A stretch of DNA of 34,273 bases. It comes from a virus. How positions within the stretch are numbered: the stretch's first letter is position 1; each line of letters opens with the position of its first letter. The notes beneath the pieces were generated by a model that was not told the DNA's origin, made no database searches, and was given only the letters and a program-made list of their open reading frames with translations. Location: positions 1-34,273 of the IMG/VR virus record IMGVR_UViG_3300032236_000187, one strand, 5' to 3'. Positions 21,080 to 28,146 of the stretch are shown one piece after another. The translations under genes and the position numbers were made by a program.

Positions 21080-22537
21080 TTAATAATCTAATTTCTCCAA
21101 ACTGAACGGATAGTTGGCTTCATTATAAAATGCTTTCCGTTGCGTCAAATGGCGCTTAGCAAACTTACAAGTACTCGTAATATCCCAAATTTCTACGTGG
21201 TCCTTGTCTTCTGCTTTTCTGATTCCGCGCCCGATTGACTGAATAACCCGAACAAAAGATTTGCCTGGTTCGATGAGTACAAGATTAAAAATACGAGGAA
21301 TATTAATACCTACCGCGGCTACGCCATATGTCGCAACAATAATCTTGTCATCGCTAATTGCGACTTCATCATATTCTTCCTTTCGTTCAGTCAGCTTTGT
21401 ACCGCCGTTGACAAATACAGATCCCGGCATACGGCTGACTAATTCTTTACCTGCATTGACCCGATCAACAAGAACAAGCGTGTTTCCAGATTCATTAACC
21501 TTTAGGATGAGTTCAGCCATCTTGTCTAGTCGATGTGAATCTTCTAGCAAGTGTTTCAATTCACTCTGATAGTTAGTAAACTCAACCTTATCCTTAAGCT
21601 GCACGATGTTCACATGACACTTAGCCAGAACACCTCGATCTTGAAGTTCGCTTGCTGCTAGCTTACCAATAACAGGACCGAGTGACACGAGAAGGGACAC
21701 GCGGTCCATTTCTGCCTTAGGTATCGTACCAGTTAGTCCCCATCGGATCGGAACATTAGAGAGAACACCTGTCAACAATGTCTTGAGTACATCAGCCTTA
21801 GCCATGTGCACCTCATCAACGATGACACAGCTTACACCATCAAAAAAGACCTCTGCTAGTTCAGGATCACCGTCTTCTTCCCTTGAACCTTTGAGAAGAT
21901 TGTTGAGAGATTGCCATGTGCATATAGTGTGAGTCTTTCCGTGATCCTTTCGATCACCGAAGTAGACCCCTACATCTAGACCTAGGTTAATGTAGTCTGC
22001 TTCTGTCTGAACAACAAGAGACTTGTTAGGAACGATCACGAGTGACCTACCGTACGGTTCTGCACAGAGAGACAGAGCAGCAGTCATAACAGTCTTACCT
22101 GCACCTGTTGCGATCTCTTGCAATGCCTGTGGATTAGCTAGGAAATTGTTGATGATCTCTACCTGATAATCACGAAGGATTACAGGTTGTCCCTCACGCT
22201 CATGTCCCTTCGGCCATTTGATATGAGCAAATGTGTTTTCAGTTACCTGATCAAATTTAAGTTCAGGATGTGGCTGACGCATGTCTACTAGATCGATATC
22301 ATATCCCTTGTCATACAGATAGGGAATGATATCATCTAGCAGATTCAGATACGTGCTACCTGCTAGTGAGAAGTAGCTTATTTTTCCATTCCATCTTCCT
22401 AGACGGACCGCAGGAAGATATCTAGCACCTGGCTTTTCGTACTCAAACTTCTTCATCAATGCACGACGGTCACCTACTTCTAAATCGTGGATCCTAACGT
22501 TAACTTCATCTTTTATTTCTATTTTTACTTTGCTCAT
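21080..22537 (-). CDS. uvsW: UvsW helicase (recombination/replication switch)
   Basis: 485 residues (T4 UvsW 503). SF2 helicase motifs are intact: Q-region LRDYQVEIINNF, Walker A ATGAGKT at 143-149, DEVH box at 241-244, LTGT at 268-271, and SFVRVIQSIGRGIRK (motif VI). The N-terminal 100 residues match the small UvsW substrate-binding domain. In T4, UvsW unwinds R-loops and branched DNA and shifts replication from origin to recombination mode. It overlaps the upstream 334-aa gene by ATGA, and the two share the promoter at 23544. Confidence 0.96.
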   Translation of the reverse strand: MSKVKIEIKDEVNVRIHDLEVGDRRALMKKFEYEKPGARYLPAVRLGRWNGKISYFSLAGSTYLNLLDDIIPYLYDKGYDIDLVDMRQPHPELKFDQVTENTFAHIKWPKGHEREGQPVILRDYQVEIINNFLANPQALQEIATGAGKTVMTAALSLCAEPYGRSLVIVPNKSLVVQTEADYINLGLDVGVYFGDRKDHGKTHTICTWQSLNNLLKGSREEDGDPELAEVFFDGVSCVIVDEVHMAKADVLKTLLTGVLSNVPIRWGLTGTIPKAEMDRVSLLVSLGPVIGKLAASELQDRGVLAKCHVNIVQLKDKVEFTNYQSELKHLLEDSHRLDKMAELILKVNESGNTLVLVDRVNAGKELVSRMPGSVFVNGGTKLTERKEEYDEVAISDDKIIVATYGVAAVGINIPRIFNLVLIEPGKSFVRVIQSIGRGIRKAEDKDHVEIWDITSTCKFAKRHLTQRKAFYNEANYPFSLEKLDY

Positions 22538-23538
22538 TTAACCTCTACTGGTCTCGAATTTTTTAGTACAACTATCTTATCAATATTTGAATTGATACTA
22601 ATATTTAAGTGACTATGCAGCTGGAATAAAAAGGACCTCGGAAATAATTCCTTATTGTATTCACGGATATCATATTTGTTTACAGGAATCACCTCTATGC
22701 CGTCTAACATATTTTCGATTTCAGCCCGCAACTTTCTATCCAAAGAAAGAGACCTGTCTAATACCACCCGTTGCACTCGTAGTTTTCTCATCCATCTTGC
22801 CACGAGCGAAATACTGTCAATGTCTATTTCTGTTACATATTCATAGGCAAACTTTAATTCAGGATGAGCATCAAATGTTCCTGGATATACCGGAAACTGG
22901 TACTTGGATAATTTATATAAGCTATCAGAATTGAATTTCATATCAATATGTGAAATCAAGTCTGATGTCACGCTGTTCGCTGCACCAAGAATGAGGTTAT
23001 CATCTGACCTCACTATCGTGGGTTCCCACACCTTAGCTTCTAGCTCTTTCAGACCGTTGATAATGCTAGAGAGCTGGTCGCAGTAGCTCACTATTGAGAA
23101 GAATCTTGGCAGTGTCTTGTATACTGTTTTGAGGGCAAAGGTGCTGAACGGCGCTCTATAGAGTTTATGCTCCTTTATCCATTCGAACGGATTATCGCTG
23201 AGGTCCCTGAATGCAGCAATGAAGTTTTTGTTGAAGGGAACACGCAGTGTTATGATATCATCTTGTAGAGATACCGTTGCTCCTGTATAGTCAGGAGTGC
23301 TTTCAACAATCATTGATTTCCAAGGAAGTGACTTTAGCTCTTGATTGTTTAAGCCAGCCTTGGCTAATTGTTTAGCATATTTGCTAATCAACTTATCAAG
23401 TAGCGCAGCTTGGTTAGATGTTACCCGATAGTTCTTATGAATCATCATTTGAAGATTCGATATGAACTTATGGTCATACTGACTCAGGCTGATCTTTCCT
23501 TGCAGGAAAAAATAAAGTACATTTTCTTTGCAATCCAT
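22534..23538 (-). CDS. UvsW-operon partner protein, possibly HARP-like; function unknown
   Basis: 334 residues without helicase or nuclease motifs. The N-terminal half has YRVTSNQAALLDKLISKYAK and the segment VPFNKNFIAAFRDLSDNPFEW followed by IKEHKLYRAPFSTFALKTVY. The latter is reminiscent of HARP domains (…W…K.WraPys..a…), which in SMARCAL1 bind DNA beside a helicase core. Here such a domain would be separate from UvsW but co-translated with it (ATGA). That is inference. The C-terminal half is charged, with RWMRKLRVQRVVLDRSLSL. The ATG is 5 nt from the promoter's -10. Confidence 0.6.
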   Translation of the reverse strand: MDCKENVLYFFLQGKISLSQYDHKFISNLQMMIHKNYRVTSNQAALLDKLISKYAKQLAKAGLNNQELKSLPWKSMIVESTPDYTGATVSLQDDIITLRVPFNKNFIAAFRDLSDNPFEWIKEHKLYRAPFSTFALKTVYKTLPRFFSIVSYCDQLSSIINGLKELEAKVWEPTIVRSDDNLILGAANSVTSDLISHIDMKFNSDSLYKLSKYQFPVYPGTFDAHPELKFAYEYVTEIDIDSISLVARWMRKLRVQRVVLDRSLSLDRKLRAEIENMLDGIEVIPVNKYDIREYNKELFPRSFLFQLHSHLNISINSNIDKIVVLKNSRPVEVK

Positions 23539-23543
23539 ATTTT

Positions 23544-23572
23544 ATACTAGCACCTTATTGTATTTCTGACAA
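23544..23572 (-). promoter_or_regulatory. sigma70-type promoter abutting the 334-aa/uvsW operon
   Basis: Minus strand: TTGTCA (23572-23567), 17 nt, TGC-TAGTAT (-10 at 23549-23544), then AAAAT and ATG 23538. An SD-like sequence is absent between -10 and ATG, so a leaderless transcript is expected. Confidence 0.65.
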
Positions 23573-23582
23573 TCATAAAGGT

Positions 23583-23606
23583 AAAAAAAAGGGGGCCGAA
23601 GCCCCC
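23583..23606 (-). terminator. Rho-independent terminator after the AAA+ ATPase
   Basis: Minus strand: GGGGGC-TTCG-GCCCCC followed by TTTTTTTT, a perfect 6-bp GC stem with the exceptionally stable UUCG loop. It lies 24 nt after the ATPase stop and insulates the uvsW operon from upstream transcription. Confidence 0.95.
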
Positions 23607-23629
23607 GCATAGTTTAGGAGAGTAGTAAC

Positions 23630-24652
23630 TTAGTGCTTCATCACCGTGTTCTCAGCAAGAGCCCTCCACTTCATCGGAGACATCTTGATGAGATCAGCGA
23701 TCTTGAGAGCCATACGGATCGACAGTTCACGCAGACGGGACATGTTCTGTTCCATGAAAGTCAGAACCTGCTCACCTTCATCGTTGACAAAGCCGTAGTC
23801 AGCAAACAGACCACCGGTCATATCAGCATCACGATGCACCTGACGGATGCGCAGCATCTTGTCACGCTCAGAGTCAATCGTCAGATCGAGGAAGTGACAA
23901 CGCGACTGGAGGGCTTCAAGGTGATCCTGAAGCTTTTTAGAACGAACGTTCTGAAACTTGAGGTTCGTGATGAAGATAGCAGAACCATTAAAGTTGAAGC
24001 TGCTCGGAATACCTTCCTTGCGCAGCAAGCTAGAATCCGAGTTCCAGCAGATACGACGACGCTTGCCGCTGTCAAGCGCAGCCTTGAGAATGTTCAGAGC
24101 GAGTTCGTCAGCAAACACGCTATCGCAGTCATCGAACACGAGAATGTTCTTCTTGTCGCTGTACTGATACAGCTGGGCGTACAACCCGAGCGCAGTCATC
24201 GCACCCTTGATGACCTCATAGCGGGGACGATTGCCTGCGATCTGATCGAACAACGCAGCCTTTTCAAGCTGACGCTCAACACCAAACGACTTGCCGACAC
24301 CCGGAGGACCCGAGACGATCATCGCACGGACATCACCGCGAATGCAAGCAGCAGCCATTTCATCAAGGATCTCGAAACGAGTAGCGATGCGGTTCATCGC
24401 TTCTTCATCAGTCTCAGCAGGCTTAGTAACAGCAGCGGTTTCTACCATGGGTTCCCCTTCAAGAAATTCGATGTCATACAGTTCGTTAACCTTGATCTTG
24501 ATCTCATCGATAGCAACGGGGAAGTGTCCCTCGTTCTTGACAGTCACATAGCTGCCCTTCTTACCAGTCTGAAGGCCCTTGACGAGCTTGAACTGCTTGT
24601 TGATGACCGGCTGATTGCGATACTCACCGTTCTTAATGTTAACAGTAGACAT
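23630..24652 (-). CDS. AAA+ family ATPase
   Basis: 340 residues. An N-terminal segment (1-80) of unknown type, with KKGSYVTVKNEGHFPVA, precedes the AAA+ core: GPPGVGKS Walker A at 115-122, LVFDDCD Walker B at 171-177, sensor-1 region AIFITN ending at N230 and arginine-rich RRRICWN at 198-204. It is not gp44: it lacks the usual clamp-loader SRC box and sits apart from gp62. I recall the same protein in many marine T4-like phages as an unnamed ATPase. It has its own sigma70-type promoter and strong terminator, and a markedly higher GC content (about 52-55% in two 60-nt samples) than its neighbours (35% in one). A long antisense frame opposite is a by-product of this codon bias. Confidence 0.88.
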   Translation of the reverse strand: MSTVNIKNGEYRNQPVINKQFKLVKGLQTGKKGSYVTVKNEGHFPVAIDEIKIKVNELYDIEFLEGEPMVETAAVTKPAETDEEAMNRIATRFEILDEMAAACIRGDVRAMIVSGPPGVGKSFGVERQLEKAALFDQIAGNRPRYEVIKGAMTALGLYAQLYQYSDKKNILVFDDCDSVFADELALNILKAALDSGKRRRICWNSDSSLLRKEGIPSSFNFNGSAIFITNLKFQNVRSKKLQDHLEALQSRCHFLDLTIDSERDKMLRIRQVHRDADMTGGLFADYGFVNDEGEQVLTFMEQNMSRLRELSIRMALKIADLIKMSPMKWRALAENTVMKH

Positions 24653-24687
24653 TCTTGCTTCTCCGTCTCGTGCGACTCAATATAGAC

Positions 24688-24716
24688 ACTATAACTAAGG
24701 GCCGGACCGAAGTCAA
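24688..24716 (-). promoter_or_regulatory. sigma70-type promoter for the AAA+ ATPase
   Basis: Minus strand: TTGACT (24716-24711), 17 nt, TATAGT (24693-24688), 35 nt before the ATG with a GGAGAAG ribosome-binding site. A second TATATT lies just downstream. Confidence 0.85.
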
Positions 24717-24730
24717 GCCTTTTTTCAAAA

Positions 24731-24967
24731 TTATTTGAACAGGCCCTTCTTGGGCTTCACGGACTTTTCTTCTTTTTTGATCGCTTCCAGCTCATCCTTG
24801 AGACGAGAAACTTGATCTTGAAGATCATCACGCTGAGAGATGACATCCTCAAGGACGCTCAATGTCATGAAAAGAGAATTCACGAAGGTGTTGTTACGTT
24901 CATTGGCCGAAACACCACTGAGAATGCTCTTAATGGAAGTGATCAGAATGCGCTCTACGTTGGTCAA
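24731..24967 (-). CDS. Small coiled-coil protein, 78 aa
   Basis: It begins MTNVERILITSIKSILSGVS, continues as a helix, then a heptad-type coiled coil from about 44 to 65 (RDDLQDQVSRLKDELEAIKK) and a basic end KSVKPKKGLFK. It has its own promoter at 25009-25037 and lies directly before the ATPase promoter. The KKGLF tail could be a partner-binding peptide, such as a sliding-clamp motif, but the match is loose. Function unknown. Confidence 0.7.
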   Translation of the reverse strand: MTNVERILITSIKSILSGVSANERNNTFVNSLFMTLSVLEDVISQRDDLQDQVSRLKDELEAIKKEEKSVKPKKGLFK

Positions 24968-25008
24968 CGTATCAGTCCTTTGCTCTAGCTGTATGACTCA
25001 ATATAGTT

Positions 25009-25037
25009 AATGTATCGAAGTTTTGGGTAAGTGTCAA
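25009..25037 (-). promoter_or_regulatory. sigma70-type promoter for the 78-aa gene
   Basis: Minus strand: TTGACA (25037-25032), 17 nt, TACATT (25014-25009), 41 nt before the ATG. It overlaps the last codon of the 70-aa gene by 4 nt, showing tight packing of single-gene early units. Confidence 0.7.
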
Positions 25038-25246
25038 GCCTTGATCACATCAAAAACTGAATTTTTCATTTCGGCAGCTTCCTCATAGGACAGATAGAAG
25101 TCAGTGGTCGGATCCCAATATGCACCCTCCTTAGGGTCATAATATACGACCCGACCGTTAGGGTAGAAGAAAGGTCCTTCAAGTCCTTTCCGGGGCTGGA
25201 ACTTAGAGCGAAACTCTTGCGAGATATTCAAGACCTTGTAACCCAT
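25034..25246 (-). CDS. Small hypothetical protein, 70 aa
   Basis: The product starts MGYKVLNISQEFRSKFQPRK, has a Gly/Tyr/Pro-rich middle (PFFYPNGRVVYYDPKEGAYW) and a helical acidic end (YEEAAEMKNSVFDVIKA). GAGGAG 8 nt before the ATG and a consensus promoter support it strongly. No domain recognised; it may be an early host-takeover protein, which is only an inference from its early promoter and small size. Confidence 0.72.
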   Translation of the reverse strand: MGYKVLNISQEFRSKFQPRKGLEGPFFYPNGRVVYYDPKEGAYWDPTTDFYLSYEEAAEMKNSVFDVIKA

Positions 25247-25273
25247 CTTCCGCTCCTCACTGTTCAGAATACC

Positions 25274-25302
25274 ATATTAGCAAAATGGGTACCCATTGTC
25301 AA
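25274..25302 (-). promoter_or_regulatory. sigma70-type promoter for the 70-aa gene
   Basis: Minus strand: TTGACA (25302-25297), 17 nt, TAATAT (25279-25274). The spacer contains the palindrome ATGGGTACCCAT (25285-25296), a candidate operator. Confidence 0.82.
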
Positions 25303-25310
25303 CCTTTAAA

Positions 25311-26069
25311 TTAAAATTTTAGTACCCATTTAGGAGACCGATAGTATTCTAGCGTATCCTTACGTGCTGCCCTAAATTCACCCTTGACTGAAATATAAGG
25401 AGTGCTAGATAAATGATAATCGAAAAGGACAGACAAAGAATTTCGAGCTTCTACCGGTAACATGTATCTATTTCCAGTCTCATCATGAAACCAGTACTCA
25501 TACGGAGCATGACCTTTGCGATATGCTTTTACCTTATCAATAAAAATCAACTTCTTGTTTTCTGCATCAAAGTTAAGAACATTACTTTTGAGTGGATGAT
25601 ATTCACCATTAAACACCTTCTTTATTTCTAGATCATAATGATAGAAGTATGGAAGTTTATGTACCATTCCCAAGAACTTCTTAGGAAATTGATATCGTCC
25701 TTCCAGAGTCTTGTATTCATTATTCAAGAACTTAGAAAGATCAGCACGGAAATTAGTGATACGGTCACCGCGCAATGTAGTAAGCATGATCTTATTCAAA
25801 TAGTGAGTACGAATAGTCTGTGCTAACTGCTCGTCTTCATCCGTTATTTTTACCTGATTAAATGTAATCAAGTCAAGGATCGTCCAATGGCGCACAATAT
25901 CAATTGAATCCGTTGATTTTTCTTTTAGACGATATAATACACAACCAAGCAAAAGTGGATCAAAATCAGTGATCGTTTTTTCTTCTACTGATTCCAATGT
26001 ACTAAAGAGGGTATCATTGATTACAGGTTCAAGGTATTTTGGCAAAATATTAACTGTCATTTTCATCAT
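25311..26069 (-). CDS. Conserved protein of the uvsX-uvsY operon, function unknown, 252 aa
   Basis: It begins MMKMTVNILPKYLEPVINDT. The N-terminal half is acidic/helical (DPLLLGCVLYRLKEKSTDSI), the C-terminal half basic and beta-like (FRAARKDTLEYYRSPKWVLKF). It overlaps the uvsY stop (ATGATG), so it should act with UvsY and UvsX or gp32 in recombination. I considered the gp59 helicase loader (T4 217 aa, normally near gene 32) but saw no clear similarity. Proteins of this type occur next to uvsY in other marine T4-like phages, unnamed. Confidence 0.7.
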   Translation of the reverse strand: MMKMTVNILPKYLEPVINDTLFSTLESVEEKTITDFDPLLLGCVLYRLKEKSTDSIDIVRHWTILDLITFNQVKITDEDEQLAQTIRTHYLNKIMLTTLRGDRITNFRADLSKFLNNEYKTLEGRYQFPKKFLGMVHKLPYFYHYDLEIKKVFNGEYHPLKSNVLNFDAENKKLIFIDKVKAYRKGHAPYEYWFHDETGNRYMLPVEARNSLSVLFDYHLSSTPYISVKGEFRAARKDTLEYYRSPKWVLKF

Positions 26070-26524
26070 CCTATCGTGATATCTTCCATACCAGCAGTTC
26101 GAAGGCGAACCACATGTCCCAACATGAAATTTTTAGATTCGATTGCTTTTAGAATACCTAACCATTTATTACGCAGTAATGCAATCTCATTGATGATGAC
26201 TTCAAAGTCAATGACTTCTTGTTCACCATCAACATATTTTTCAGCATCACGGGAAGTCAATGCTCTAGCATATCCTTCAAGATATTTTTGAAAATGCTTC
26301 CTGCGAATCTTTCGTAGTTGAATATTAAGAAAATTGAGTACCGCCTCAATCTCTTGAAGCTGATTGAAACGGTACTCTGTAATACCTGGTAAATCTGCAA
26401 GATTCTTTTCAACCTTACCATACACTCTCACTTCATTCCTAGCCTTCTCTAATTCATTTTCATAAAAAACAATGAAATCAGGAAGTACACTCAAGTCATT
26501 CGTGATTTTGTTGTACCAGGTCAT
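26066..26524 (-). CDS. uvsY: UvsY recombination mediator
   Basis: 152 residues (T4 UvsY 137). In T4 it helps UvsX displace gp32 from single-stranded DNA. Recognisable parts are YFENELEK-like N-terminal helix (FIVFYENELEKARNEV), the DNA-binding segment RKIRRKHFQKYLEG, and the conserved C-terminal half ALTSRDAEKYVDGE, FEVIINEIALLRNKWLGI and ESKNFMLGHVVRLRTAGMED. It starts in a TAATG overlap with the 88-aa gene and is followed by an ATGATG overlap, so it is part of a tightly coupled recombination operon. Confidence 0.93.
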   Translation of the reverse strand: MTWYNKITNDLSVLPDFIVFYENELEKARNEVRVYGKVEKNLADLPGITEYRFNQLQEIEAVLNFLNIQLRKIRRKHFQKYLEGYARALTSRDAEKYVDGEQEVIDFEVIINEIALLRNKWLGILKAIESKNFMLGHVVRLRTAGMEDITIG

Positions 26525-26790
26525 TAATACTCTTCATCTTCGTCAGGTTCATCATAATCATATGGATCTTCATCTTCTTCATGATAAAGTCCGTCTTCTG
26601 GCTTCTCTAGATAAAACTCTAGAGCATCCTTGATATAAGAATCGCCCCTGAAAGCATTTTTGATTTCAGTCGAAGAATAGTCTTCATCGATCATATAATT
26701 AACAAGCATTTCTGCTGCATGTTCAGGGTCACCCGATTCGAGGTTGGGTCTAAGAATCTTCCAGATTTCGCTGATAAGTCCTATACTCAT
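26524..26790 (-). CDS. Acidic linker-gene protein between uvsX and uvsY, 88 aa
   Basis: It begins MSIGLISEIWKILRPNLESG and ends in a very acidic tail (HEEDEDPYDYDEPDEDEEY), so an ssDNA mimic or protein-binding tail, as in gp32's acidic C-terminus, is possible but unproven. The short helical front resembles proteins found at the same position in cyanophages. It overlaps uvsX (ATGA) and uvsY (TAATG), and such conserved coupling suggests a recombination-related role. Confidence 0.78.
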   Translation of the reverse strand: MSIGLISEIWKILRPNLESGDPEHAAEMLVNYMIDEDYSSTEIKNAFRGDSYIKDALEFYLEKPEDGLYHEEDEDPYDYDEPDEDEEY

Positions 26791-27857
26791 TCGATAACAT
26801 CCTCCTGTTCAGATACAGTACTTAGCTTAGGTTGTTCTCTTTTTCCGAACTCTTCCATCACAATGTCAAGGCATTTATCTGTATTTGCTTCCCATGCCTT
26901 ACGGAACTTTTTGATGATAGTTCCATCTAGTGTTGTATACACAAGGGAGTTACCTTCCTTTTTCACTAGATTCATTGCTTCAAACATATCAAGAAGGCCA
27001 GAATAAGGATTCATTCCAGTTTCGTAAGGGATCTTGATCTGAACAGATTCAAAGGGCTTAGCATAACGGGTCTTCATCACCTTGCAAGCTGACCGAATGC
27101 CTCGTACCTCGCTGACCTTATTACCGTCTTCATCTTCCTTGAGCTTGAGCTTACGCATAGCCACGACGATAGAAGATGCATAGATGAATCCTTGACCACC
27201 GCTGATCTTATCGTCAGGGTCAAACATGTCCTGTGATGCATACGTGTGATTAGTTGCAACAAGTCCGACATTGTGACTACCGAACATGTTCACGCAGTTG
27301 CGAACAAGAGCAGTCAGTGCCTTAGGCTTACGACCCATGTCACCCTTCATGTCACCGGATTCAAACTGATTAACATCAGTGGGAGTCAGCAACATTCCGA
27401 GTGAATCAATGATGAACAGAACCTTAGGCTTATCACCTTCTGTGATTGACTTGTATTCTTTCATAAACTCGCTGATAGTCTTAGCAACGTCATCGATCAT
27501 TGCCATGTTCAGCTTGAGGAGCTTTTGCTCGCTAGTGTCAACTCCTAGCGCATGAAGCCAAGCCTCATCAAGTGCATTTTCACTATCAATCAGAACAACA
27601 TAAATTCCTTGTTCCTGTGCATGCCGGACTAGATTGCCTGAACAGATGTAGGACTTTCCTGATCCTGATTCTCCTGCAAAGACAGTGACTTTTCCAAGAG
27701 GAATGCCCTTATTAAAGTCACCGCTAATGCGATGATTGAGTGCATAGTTACCTGTGCTCACCCAATCAGTCGGGTCATTGAATCCAATGCTAAGACCATC
27801 AATAGCCTTAGTAATACCCTTTCGAAACTTCGAAATGTCAAATGGTTTAGTTGTCAT
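26787..27857 (-). CDS. uvsX: UvsX recombinase (RecA family)
   Basis: 356 residues (T4 UvsX 393). It polymerises on single-stranded DNA and performs strand exchange. The RecA core is clear: Walker A GESGSGKS at 62-69, VVLIDSENALDEAW (catalytic Glu region) at 87-100, Walker B VLFIIDSLGML, and VGLVATNHTYASQ followed by SGGQGFIYASSIVVAMRKL (L2/ATP-cap region). A C-terminal region of mixed charge ends EEDVIE, an acidic tail. TAGGA before the ATG; it is the second gene of an operon starting at 28098. Confidence 0.97.
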   Translation of the reverse strand: MTTKPFDISKFRKGITKAIDGLSIGFNDPTDWVSTGNYALNHRISGDFNKGIPLGKVTVFAGESGSGKSYICSGNLVRHAQEQGIYVVLIDSENALDEAWLHALGVDTSEQKLLKLNMAMIDDVAKTISEFMKEYKSITEGDKPKVLFIIDSLGMLLTPTDVNQFESGDMKGDMGRKPKALTALVRNCVNMFGSHNVGLVATNHTYASQDMFDPDDKISGGQGFIYASSIVVAMRKLKLKEDEDGNKVSEVRGIRSACKVMKTRYAKPFESVQIKIPYETGMNPYSGLLDMFEAMNLVKKEGNSLVYTTLDGTIIKKFRKAWEANTDKCLDIVMEEFGKREQPKLSTVSEQEDVIE

Positions 27858-27864
27858 TATATTC

Positions 27865-28098
27865 CTATCTGTTTACTTGCTTCAAGACTCTATCAGCAAA
27901 TGAAACTTTATCAAGTAGTTCGGGACTATTAGAAGCAAGCTCATCCAATTCATAATCGGAAGGGAAGTGTCGAAGAATTCCTCTCGCACGATCACGAATA
28001 ATGCTAGGTACCCTAGGAGTTTTTCCTGGATCACATAGTTCTTCTAAAAGTTTCTTGCTCTGTTTTAATGCCCTATAACGTTCTTCTGGTAAGGTCAT
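27865..28098 (-). CDS. BPSL0761-like small protein, 77 aa
   Basis: I start it at ATG 28098 (MTLPEERYRALKQ) because AAGGAG lies 7 nt upstream; a TTG at 28104 is too close to it. TLPEERYRALKQ..LLEEL..P.KTPRVPSIIRDRARGILRH followed by FPSDYEL is the pattern of a short bacterial family of unknown function that I know as BPSL0761-like. The last 25 residues (LASNSPELLDKVSFADRVL) are additional. It heads the uvsX operon just after gp32's terminator, so it may be expressed by read-through or from a promoter within gp32 that I could not locate. Confidence 0.75.
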   Translation of the reverse strand: MTLPEERYRALKQSKKLLEELCDPGKTPRVPSIIRDRARGILRHFPSDYELDELASNSPELLDKVSFADRVLKQVNR

Positions 28099-28114
28099 GG
28101 CCAATCTCCTTCTG

Positions 28115-28140
28115 AGAAAAGGGGGAGGTTTCCCTCCCCC
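28115..28140 (-). terminator. Rho-independent terminator after gp32
   Basis: Minus strand: GGGGGAGG-GAAA-CCTCCCCC then TTTTC; an 8-bp perfect stem with a GNRA-type loop. It begins 7 nt after the gp32 stop and should make gp32 largely monocistronic. Confidence 0.93.
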
Positions 28141-28146
28141 GATTCA

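Noticed and set aside
23630-24652. gp44 clamp-loader ATPase
   Set aside because: It is AAA+, but the N-terminal extension, motif surroundings and separation from gp62 do not fit gp44.
23633-24685. 350-codon plus-strand open frame opposite the AAA+ ATPase
   Set aside because: It is an antisense shadow. The minus strand encodes an ATPase with intact Walker motifs, and the plus frame has low-complexity Leu/Ser/Arg content with no domain.
25311-26069. gp59 helicase loader
   Set aside because: Size and gene neighbourhood would fit, but no gp59-like sequence pattern was recognised, so it is left unassigned.
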